Positions 55,127 through 64,000 of a stretch of DNA of 64,000 nucleotides are shown here, piece after piece. Source of the stretch: Tiliqua scincoides (Eukaryota > Chordata > Lepidosauria > Squamata > Scincidae); assembly GCF_035046505.1 (NCBI RefSeq), contig NC_089821.1, positions 97,166,632 to 97,230,631 of the forward strand, given 5' to 3'. A program made the position numbers and the translations under genes. Every line of letters begins with the position of its first letter. The stretch's first letter is position 1. Under the pieces are notes generated by a model. The model did no database searches. It saw nothing but the letters and a program-made list of their open reading frames with translations, and was not told the DNA's origin.

Positions 55127-57615
55127 GACTTTTTTTTAAGTTCATACAGTCTTATTTCTAGTCTATGAAGAACTGAACTGGATACAATTCACTAGAATTC
55201 AACTACTGATTCATCTGTATTTTAGCCTGTGATGTCACACCTTTTTTGCAATCCTTACAAATTGACTACATACATCATCACCCTGGGTAAGTTTTCTAGC
55301 TACAGAGACGTCCAGCCTCCTTTTCAGGTCTCCTCTAGGCAAGGGAATATTTGTTCCCTTTGTTTTGAGTGTAAGTACAAGTGCCTGCTTTTGTCTTACT
55401 TGACACTGCCTATTTTAAGGGATTGTTTTCCGTGTCATTTGTGTGATGCAGCTTTTTAGCCCTATAAACAAGCCATCTGAGTTTTCCCTTCTGAAAGAAA
55501 GATGGATGTTAAATGTTGATTTGCGCAATACTTTTGACTAATGCTAATTGCAAAGCCTGGGAAGCAAGCAACAGCATCCATCTCGGCTGGTTCAGTCAGA
55601 CTTTCCAAAGCACCAGATGCTGCCAGCCTGCACAGCTTCACTACAGGAAAACCATTCTCCTTCTGTCACTGGTGACCCAGAACTTCCTTTGCAATTCCTC
55701 ACCCCATGTCATGAAGATATGATGAAGCGAGCCGAGGCTGACAGTCGGGAAAGACCAGCTCTATTTGCATCTCGTTTGTTCACAGCACTTGAAAAGAATT
55801 ATGAGCAAATAGATAACGAGGCCCTCCGTTTGGTTTGGAGAGGGGGCTGTTAGGAAATCTCCCCAATGTTTATATAGATGACCTTTTACCTTAATAACAG
55901 GCCATCAGATTGACATCTTTATTCAGCCTCAGAATATATATTTCTATAATGTCTAGAACATGTTTGAAATGCCGAGCTTTGGCTCCTCTGTGAAATCAGA
56001 ACTTGGCAAGAAATTCAGCTATCTATGGCAAGTTCGATGTACAAATAAATAGTGGAGAACTGGCTGAGACCAATGTTTGAAAAACAAACTTTAATCTAAG
56101 TCCAGTTATTTCATATGGGTTGGCAGGTCGGATGCACACACAGTGCATCTCTCGTTCTTGAAGGCACAGCATATGCCCTTTCTTCTGATTCTTTCACAGC
56201 AATAAGTGGAACTTACATGGAAATGATCTCTGCAACTGTCATGGGACACTTGAGACTCTGGATCAAAAAGCGAGTCTGTAATCTTTGCAGTCCTGATACA
56301 GTAAGGGAACAATTGGGGTAGGACTTCATATTTAGAACAGTTACAGATGCAAGGCAACATGTGTGTAACAGATCTCCCCAAAGAACAACTGTTGGGTTTC
56401 CTTCTCCAAGTGTCATTTCTATCATCAGCTCAAAGCTGAAACAGCAATGACTCAACTAGTTGCAGTTAAGGGGCTTAGTGGCAAATGCTGAAAAAGCCCA
56501 ACTGAAAATGACTGTATAGTAGAAGGATATACAAATATGATAACAGAGCCTGCAAGACAAAATGCAAAAGGCACTACAGCCCATATATGGATTCTGCTAG
56601 GTGTTTGTAGGTCCACACATACATTGCCATGAATGTCCCATCAAACGAATTTGCTGTGATTTACACATCAGTATGTATCACTTTAGTTCTGTTCTTCAGT
56701 TGGTTTGCCCCCCCCCCCAAAAAAAAGCAGTTTATACCAAGAATAAAAAAACAGGGAATCTGTCAGAGGAAAATCTCAAAGTCTCAATATTGAAACTTTC
56801 AATATGCTCAGTATTGGTAATAATTCTCCATTGCTTCCTTTAGCCATTTAATTGAATCCAAGAAGTTCAAGCAAAATCACATGCTTAACCAGGACTACAT
56901 AACACCCAGCCCTCACTGGCTTGGCTGTACAGTTTGTTCAAATGTTAAGAAGCAGATTATCGACTATGAAGTCAGAAAAGGGCACTTGGAAGAAATTGGC
57001 CAAATTAATTTCATCCAGGAAAAAAAAACTGGTTCATAGGGCCAAGAGCTTTTTGAGATGCAGAATAGAAAAGAGCAGTGATCTTACTTGTGCCACCCAC
57101 TGGAGACAAGAGTAGTGCGGTTCAGTCACTAGTGCTGAGAATATCAGAAGCAGCAGACCTCATAAGAGCAGCTTCCCTCTTCTTAATTGTTGTGCATGTG
57201 TTTTAAGGGTGTAAAGCCCGTATGTTCTTTTTGACAGAATTACTGGGTTTCAGGTGTAATAATTAGGAGCATCGGCGCTGTTGAGAATTAGTAGGGCGGC
57301 TGCAGAACCAGGCCTGCCTCAAGACTTTGGTAAGAATCAACATTGACTTGCTATCCACATCTTAAATTAGGAAGCTGCTACATTCCTTTTGGAGTGTACA
57401 AACTAGATTCTCTGTTTTAGTTCTATATTACAGAATTCAGCTTTTTGATGAATTAATTTATAGTCCACCTTGAGTAAAAGAAACCCAATTTTTCCATTTC
57501 CTATGAACTGGCAAAGAGGCATTTTTGGAGTTGCTTCCTCACTGGTTAAAATAATATTCTGAAAATATTACAAAATTCCATGGTGGCTAAACACACCAGG
57601 AAGAAAACTAACTTA
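55127..57615. other. Non-coding DNA, no recognised feature
   Basis: About 2.5 kb without recognised repeats. Frames at 55513-55853 and 56106-56455 overlap in different phases and have no domain. Confidence 0.4.
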
Positions 57616-57788
57616 TGCTGCAGTCCTAACCCATTTTCTAGCACTGTCATAATGCAGCTCCGAGGTAAGGGAACAAACATTCCCTTCCTTTGAGGAGGCC
57701 TCCGTGAGTTCCACCCAACTGCAGGATGCAGCACATGTCCCATTGGCACCGCTATGCCAGTGCTGGAAAGTGGGTTACGATTGCACCC
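57616..57788. mobile_element. Harbinger-like MITE, foldback class, 173 bp
   Basis: TTA at 57613-57615 and 57789-57791. Ends are TGCTGCAGTCCTAACCC and GGGTTACGATTGCACCC. The core CCGAGGTAAGGGAACAAAC and GAGGAGGCCTCCGTGAG are shared with the 7688 and 50430 copies. Confidence 0.85.
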
Positions 57789-58182
57789 TTAGAAAACTAA
57801 GCTCTCCTGGAAACAGTAGCTTGGGTATCTCAAACAATACAGTTAGGGCGAAACCATACCTTACAGAAAATGTATCTGATCTACTGTTTTTCTCCTTTCC
57901 CAAACCAAGACAAACAAACCAAAACAGTAGGGTGCACCACCCTACTAGTAGCATCAGAATAAGTTTTGCAGTTTGTCCAAGCCTCCATGATCCTGACTCC
58001 ATCACTGCTGGATCTGTCCTACTGAAGTCAGGGTTTCTTGGCCACAATTCTGCAGAAAATCTACCAGGTTAGTTCTAATACTGTGAACTTAATCCAACAA
58101 CTACAAAAACTCTTGGTCTCTGATACATACAGAATAGGTGAGAAAAGAAACATTTGTCCCAAATGACAGACATTGCCTAAAG

Positions 58183-58410
58183 GAGTCATTTCCAACCTTT
58201 TTCATCTCATGGCACACTGACAAAGCACTAAAATGGTCAAGGCACACCATCAGCTTTTTGACAATTGACAAGGCACACCATGCTACCAGTAGGGGCTCAC
58301 ATCTCCCATTGGCCCTATTTATAAATGACCTTCCCCCAAATTCCTGTGGCACACCTGTGGACCACTTGCGGCACACCAGTGTGCCATGGCACAGTGGTTG
58401 AAAATGGCTG
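58183..58410. mobile_element. Non-autonomous hAT element, 228 bp
   Basis: Ends are GAGTCATTTCCAACC and GGTTGAAAATGGCTG. The flanks GCCTAAAG (58175-58182) and GCCTAATG (58411-58418) match at 7 of 8. It is the complete version of the truncated copy at 20290 and a relative of 19070. Confidence 0.88.
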
Positions 58411-58418
58411 GCCTAATG

Positions 58419-60470
58419 GGTGAAGCCAATGACTCTTTGCAAGACAGTAAAATTTAACTGAATGCATGAATTCTAACGATATTCGGTCAGCTTTCTGTTG
58501 CACCTATGAGAAGTTACATCATCATTTTGCATCGGTTTCCTCTTTTCTCTGCCAGTGACAATAACTCTTACCCACATGGCAAGGTAGTATGAGGTAATTA
58601 ATGTCTTTAGATCCATCGTGCACTTTATTTGATCTGAGTGATTATTACTTTTACTTGGCCTGGTGTGCTCTACGCCATCATAAACTTTATGCTCCTTGAA
58701 ATCACGTAGCCAGCGATATTCCGAAGTGTTAAATTAACACATGTTAAAGATTTACACATTTGCTCTGAACAGATCAAACACGGGAACTCAAAATACAATC
58801 CCAAAGTAGCAGTAACACATATCACTAGCTTTTCAATTAGGAAGGTTATGCTTTAGGATACAAAACTACACATTCTTTTGCTACATGTGTTCTTTACACA
58901 TCTTAAGCAGAGCAACACATTATTAAGCTATTAATCACCTCTTTCAATTAATGGTTTCAAAATGACCCAGGCTTTAGCAGTTGTGTTGCAATTGAAAAGC
59001 TCACTGATATTTGGCAAGGTAAAGTTACAGACAGTGGTAATTTGAGACAGCCAGGCTATTAGCCTCTGTTTAGAATCTCAATTACTCTTAAGTCGGATAA
59101 TTACAAATAAAACAAACTTGCATTCTGACATTAAGAAGCACATTTCTTTTCCTTCTTTATAAAATTTACAAGCAATTTTTCAGACACTGGGTTTAATTTC
59201 CACATGAAAAATTGACCTTAACAGTATGAAGCATAGCTATAAGGGGAGAAAAAAGCTGTGTTTTCACCAAAGAGAATAAATGTATTTCCTGAACACCGGC
59301 TGTTAAGGCTAATTGATTTATTGGCTCTCAATATAGTGTACTATTGTCTTTAAACTCATGGGACAATGGAACTCTTCAGAACAGAACTAAATTCTGCCTC
59401 ACTAGCCATGATAACCAAAAGGGTTTTTAATGTGATATGTGGGGTTTGGGAGCTAAAAGAAATCTTTCCAACATGGGGAAGAACCTAAATGGATACGTAT
59501 GTTCACTTCCTGGATGTTCAGCAATTCAGTGTTCAGAAGCTTAGCAATTTAATGTTCAGAAGTTAATAGGGTAGGGAATTTTCTTTCAATCAGATTCCTT
59601 TCATTGTGGGAAAATATTTATTCAGACAAATGTAATATACTTCTTGAAAGAAGACAAATATGAAAATTTCAATTCTTTTAAGTTTACAAGCTTAGTTTAA
59701 AATTCACAGGAAAGGTTTACTGTTTGGGTGGAAAAAAATTCCTCCGTTGTGTTAAAAAACTATATATTTTTTTAAATACCTGGATTTGTTTCTTATCATC
59801 TTCAGCCCATGTTTAGGTGACTATGCAAATGAAAAATGCTTAGCTGCAGGTGGAATCAGACTCCCATAAACATATCTATTTTAAAAAAGGCATGAAGAAA
59901 TACAAACAGAAAGGGGGAAAAAATCGTAATACAGAAATGATGTTCTTGGGTGTGTTATTCAAATGTATTGTGTGACAACTGCGACTCAAGAAAAAGTGCT
60001 GATCATGTTTTTATTCTTGAGGGTGAAGCCTTAAAACTGTGTACTTGCATGAAAATCCATGCCACTACCCTAGAACAGCCATTCTTCTGATTGCACGGAT
60101 GCACAACTAGTCTGGTTTGATTGTTCTTTGCATCGCACTCGTTTCTCTTTCACCGTACAGCTGCTGCATAGCAGAGCACTTGGAAGACCTCCAAAACAAA
60201 ACTCAGTTGTCGCATTTGTCCTTTGTGGCTGAGATCCAACAACACTATAGCCAACACGGGAGGTGGAAGTGAATTGTACACAGTACAGCCACAGCCACTG
60301 TTCACAAGGCGAGCTGCCAGAAGTGGACTGCCTTCTCAGAGGGTGGTAGAAATACCAAAGAAACCTCTGGGCTGCAGTATTGTCCTTGTTTCAGAGGTCT
60401 CAGGGACAAACAGGAGTGAACTAGAGACTATTGGCAGTACCCCAGAGCACACTAAGAAGCACTACTCTTA
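58419..60470. other. Repeat-poor island, candidate conserved non-coding DNA
   Basis: About 2 kb with no recognised transposon and no frame of note until 60223. The part at 58600-59330 has many AATTA, TTAAT, CAATTA and ATTTGCAT-like words. It could hold enhancers; this is inference from composition and the absence of insertions. Confidence 0.38.
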
Positions 60471-60984
60471 TGCCATAATCTTACCCGGTGAGCACTCTGC
60501 AAGAGCAAGCTGTCGCAAATATGCCATAGAGCACATTGCAACAGCACGTCTTCCAGCAGCACTGGCAGGAAGGCCTGTGTCATGCCACCAGCACCAGACC
60601 ACAGAGTGGCTGGAGCAGGCTGGAGCAGGTCAGACAGTGTGGGAGACAGGACGGGGCAGGGTGTAATGGGGCAGGGGGAGAGCAGGAATGGGGGTGGGCT
60701 GATCAGGTCCAGGAAGAGCAGGAGGGGGGCAAGCTGCACCCTATCCTCCTTCCCAGGCCTGATCTGCCAACCCGGATCCACTCAGACATGCATTAGCTAT
60801 TTAACAGGTGCAGGTCCAAATACACCTGTTGCACTGGCTGAGGCTTTCCCCAAGGCAAGGGGACAAATGTCTCCTTAGCTTGAGGAGCCCGCCAGCATTC
60901 CAACTTCTCCCACAGGATATAGTGCAGCCTGTACTGGTCCCACCGCATTGGTGCAGGGGGTGGGGTTTGGATGGGATTGGTCTG
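60471..60984. mobile_element. Long Harbinger-like MITE, 514 bp
   Basis: TTA at 60468-60470 and 60985-60987. The left end TGCCATAATCTTACCC is worn and the right end is GGATGGGATTGGTCTG. The interior CCAGGCCTGATCTGCC, CAAGGGGACAAATGTCTCC and CCCACAGGATATAGTGCAGCC follow the 54559 copy. The 147-codon frame that starts upstream at 60223 runs into the element and is not supported as a gene. Confidence 0.72.
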
Positions 60985-61096
60985 TTAGTGAGATTTTGGT
61001 TTCAAGGTTGCTGTGTGCAGTACTGTATACAACACAATTTCAGCACTTGCTGTTTGCTGTATTACAATTTTCCTGTCTTGAAAGCACACCTCCAAG

Positions 61097-61510
61097 CAGT
61101 GGCGCAGCTAGGTCATTTGACACCTGGGGCCCATACATTTTTGTCACCCCTTATGACTTAATAATTTAATTGATTAAAAAAATTTAAAAAATTTAATTAA
61201 AAAATAATTATTAAGTGTAAATTAATTAATTCACATTTTTATACCACCCTTCTTTTAAGCTGCTCAGGGTTGTATACATGGTTCCTCCCCTTATTTTGTC
61301 CTCACAACAACCCTGTGAGGTAGGTGAGACAGAGACAGTAATAGTCATGAAATAAATAATAATAATGGCCAGAAAAATAAATGCAGTGAATATTTCCCCA
61401 CAAGCAATGGATGAAATTCTGCATCAAATGGTATATAACACGATGGTATTATTCCTAAAAGCCACGATTTCCAGAATTTTGGTCACTAGGGTGTCACCCC
61501 CCCCCCCGAT
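61097..61510. mobile_element. Possible non-autonomous DNA element with MIR-like core
   Basis: CAGTGGCGCAGCTAGGTC...CACCTGGGGCCC...TTGTCACCCC at the left and TTTGGTCACTAGGGTGTCACC at the right suggest paired ends. Between them 61235-61345 carries TTGTCCTCACAACAACCCTG and TGAGGTAGGTGAG, a MIR/CORE-type segment. The boundaries are uncertain. Confidence 0.38.
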
Positions 61511-61537
61511 GTCTCATTGGCTCATTCTGCATTAAGG

Positions 61538-61745
61538 CAGTGGTTCTCAAACTTTTAACACTGGGACCCACTTCTTAGAATGACAATCTCTCTGGAACCC
61601 ACCGGAAGTGATGTCGTGGCTGGAAGTGACATCAAGCAAAATAAAATAAATAATTATTAATAATTAAAGTAAAGAAAAACAGATAAATAAGGGGAAGCCA
61701 GCCCTGTTTCACCAAGTGAATTTTCTCTGTAGCCTGCCTGCAAGA
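61538..61745. mobile_element. hAT element, left part
   Basis: CAGTGGTTCTCAAACTTTT and ACACTGGGACCCACTTCTTAG form a typical hAT left end. ACCGGAAGTGATGTCGTGGC and GGAAGTGACATC follow. No right terminus found. Confidence 0.5.
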
Positions 61746-61748
61746 ACA

Positions 61749-61783
61749 CCCCCCCCCCACACACACACACACACACACACACA
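61749..61783. repeat. C-run and (CA)n microsatellite
   Basis: A run of about ten C bases followed by about 12 CA units. Confidence 0.92.
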
Positions 61784-63435
61784 AATATCAGTGAGATTTT
61801 CAGCCCTCCCAGTGTCCAGTCTTATATTTCAAGCATATCACTTTCAGGACTCTATCAGACTGGCTTTGCAAGTCTAAAAACAAATAAAAATTCAACATAC
61901 CAGCTCAAGCCTCTGTTATGTTCTTTTGGGGAGGGCTGCCTTCTGGAGCATTTGTTGAGCTCCACTTTCATCAGATTGGAACCATGCAGCTAGCCTTGCA
62001 TTTCCCTTTGCCTGACCTGACCAGGAGCCAAGGCACGTTTTTGTGAGTAAATTCAACCATGTGGCTTACTTTTACTTTCCATAGGGCTCAATACATTCAT
62101 CTGCTTGGAGGGAGGGACCTCCTTCTCGGGTATTTTGGGGGGGGCTGCTTTCATTGTATAGGAACCATTCTGGGGTCGTTGGATTCCTCTCAGCCTGCAC
62201 TTTCCGATGCACTAAGGCAAGTTTGCCCACTCACGAGTAAACATGTGATATGGCTTGGTTTCATTCCTAAAGAAAAAAACAGGCCAGATCCTTTGTGATT
62301 CAGATGAAATATTTAATTGGTCCAACTGGTGCACCAGCTAACATGGTTGTTAGTTGTGTGAAGTGTTCTGCTTGAAGAGAATTGTGCAACTTAGAAGCAA
62401 CACTGCTAGCTAGCCCACTGAGGCAATCCACAAGGAGGGTGCTGTCTGTCAGGTGCTAGCCATGCTTGGAACTTGATCCAGTAGAGATATTACCTAAGGT
62501 GGGAGAGAAGTCAGACTCTACCATGGCATCTGGCACAGTTGGGTACCCTATGGAGGGAACAACTCCTTAAGACCAACTAGAATGTGCCTCTGCTCATTTG
62601 CAGAAGATATAGGGTATCCCCTGCACCCCCATCTGGCCTCCAGTTCCAGACACAATCTTTCTGTCACCCCCAGAAGCCTAAGAGCAGCAATGATAGTGGG
62701 TGAGGGCTGAAGCCCAAAACCAGCAACAAAAATGCATTGGGCTGTGTGAGACTTACTTAGACTTACTTACTTATCTTTGAGGAGAAGGCAAAGTCAGAGA
62801 TGTGTATTGGAGCGGACCCAACTAATGATCCAGGAAGTGGCAGAGCATCCAGCCACTATAAGAATGTTACAGTGTATGTTGATCTTGGCAGGTCCTCAAT
62901 GAACCAGTTCTAGATCCAGTCATACCCCCCCCCCATTTCTGTGTCCTGCTCTTTAGCTGCAATCTTTCCCTTTTTCCACCCTCAGTCTCTGGAGTAGATC
63001 CTATTGCTGAAGTTCCAGGGACCCCCCTCCAGCTTCCTAGATTGGGATGTGGACAGTAGAATATTTAATTATATCTGAAGGCCCAGGCATCATGTCCTTC
63101 TAAGCATGATGCATGCACAAACTTCTGTTAATTTTTTTTAATATGTAAGTCACATATAGGAACATTCAAGCTTCTCTACACAGTCTGTGCCTAGGAGAGC
63201 TCTTTTCCTAGGTTTCTGTTAACAGCATGCTGATCTCATCATGTATAACAGGTAGATGTTATGCATCAACTCAATTCAATCACATGAACATTACGATTAA
63301 AAGTATGCCCAAGTGGATGGAATCTTTGAAAACTAGCCTTGCACCTCTTATCATTCCATAGACAAGATGACACAAAGCACTGCGGCCTTCACACACATCA
63401 GCCTCCCATGCAACTGAGTTTATATTCAAGTTCTA
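61784..63435. other. Non-coding DNA, no recognised feature
   Basis: Short G or C runs near 62138 and 62927. No recognised repeat family or exon. Confidence 0.38.
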
Positions 63436-63798
63436 CAAGGGTGACAAACTCATTTTGTGTAGTGGGCTGAATAGCATTCATGATGCCTGCTGAGGATTGG
63501 AAATGACATCATTAAGCAGGAAGTGACATCATTAAGCAGATGGTGGCCAGAAAGAAACACTTTTTCTCACATAGAAACTCATGAGCTGCAAATGACAGAA
63601 AAGAAAAATATGTAAATCTTGTTTACAAGATTGGGCCACTATGCAATACAGGAAGCTGGACTAGATGGGCCTATGGCCTGATCCAGCAGGGCTCTTCTTA
63701 TGTTCTTAAGATATAAGAGAGCCCAATTATCACAGGGGCCAGATAAATTGCTTCCAGGGATTGCATCTGGCCCACGGACCTTGTGTTTGACACCTCTG
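63436..63798. mobile_element. hAT element split by a CR1 insertion
   Basis: The ends CAAGGGTGACAAAC and GTTTGACACCTCTG match at 11 of 14 inverted positions. GGCCCACGGACCTTG lies near the right end. A CR1 3' piece occupies 63633-63708. No clean 8-bp duplication is visible. Confidence 0.7.
63633..63708 (+). mobile_element. CR1 LINE 3' tip nested in hAT
   Basis: AATACAGGAAGCTGGACTAG, ATGGGCCTATGGCCTGATCC and CTTCTTATGTTCTTAAG are the last 75 bp of the CR1 family. It is very close to the 33241 and 41492 copies. Confidence 0.88.
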
Positions 63799-63938
63799 AA
63801 TTAGTCTGCCTAGGCTAGAGAAGGGGACTAAAGATGCAGAGAAAAACTAGAGGAGGGTGACACTGTGCACAAAGTCCTATTTTCAGATTTAGAGATTCGT
63901 AGGACAGTTGCATGAGTTGTAACCACTGAAAACCCTTA

Positions 63939-64000
63939 CAGCCCAATTCTGAGCTCAGTGCACTGGCCTGCCACTGGCATGCACTGTTGCAAACATACCA
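63939..64000. mobile_element. Harbinger-like MITE, left end, cut by the window edge
   Basis: TTA precedes CAGCCCAATTCTGAGC, and GCACTGTTGCAAACATACC follows, as in the long-class copies (compare GTTGCAAACATGC at 22424). Confidence 0.65.

Noticed and set aside
60223-60666. 147-codon frame
   Set aside because: It runs into a TTA-flanked MITE (60471-60984), has no recognised domain, and no promoter or splice context is visible.
62207-62214. CACTAAGG as right target duplication of the hAT at 61538 (left CATTAAGG)
   Set aside because: The bases before it do not form the expected inverted terminus, so the match is probably chance.

Overview
The window is non-coding, repeat-rich vertebrate nuclear DNA, most likely from a squamate reptile (lizard-grade). 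The best lineage marker is a 5S-Sauria SINE at 31173-31308: a 5S rRNA head joined to the Sauria tail with its TCTTTCGAGACTGAAGG motif. It is supported by a tRNA-derived SINE of the squamate type (22840-23157), by truncated CR1 LINEs with TTCTTATG-type 3' ends, and by numerous hAT, Tigger-like and Harbinger-like non-autonomous DNA elements. I found no host exon, tRNA or intact gene on either strand. Every protein-like signal I could recognise belongs to a LINE.

Layout. 0-13 kb is mostly unique AT-rich DNA with scattered small elements: MITEs, one hAT with a perfect 8-bp target duplication, and a non-CR1 LINE 3' end. 13.9-14.8 kb holds a decayed tandem pair of 5S rDNA units, about 690 bp apart, with related spacers. 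15.9-18.6 kb is repeat-poor. 18.6-23.2 kb is dense in hAT, Tigger-like and Harbinger-like elements, including a MITE with a SINE nested in it. 23.4-28.4 kb holds two probable solo-LTR fossils and further 5S-unit pieces. 30.7-37.3 kb holds three more 5S units, one carrying the 5S-Sauria SINE inside its spacer. 41.5-42.8 kb is a 1.27-kb CR1 copy. 43-48 kb is hAT and Tigger-like debris plus a CT/TA microsatellite. 49.2-50.3 kb and 58.5-60.2 kb are further repeat-poor AT-rich islands, possibly conserved non-coding DNA. The end of the window has more hAT elements, one of them split by CR1.

Two signals stand out. First, a decayed but structured 5S rDNA repeat family carries two distinguishable 5S types (I and II) alternating with a spacer of about 570 bp. 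The type II units at 26.4, 35.1 and 37.0 kb look about 99% identical where I compared them by eye, so some copying was recent. Second, a very abundant superfamily of short inverted-repeat elements has ends like GGGCNCAATCCTA and CAGCCCAATCCTA and mostly 3-bp TTA or TAA target duplications, which points to PIF/Harbinger mobilisation. It comes in at least three size classes: exactly 90 bp in three copies, about 175-200 bp foldbacks, and 400-565 bp GC-rich forms. All family assignments come from reading the sequence, without database searches.
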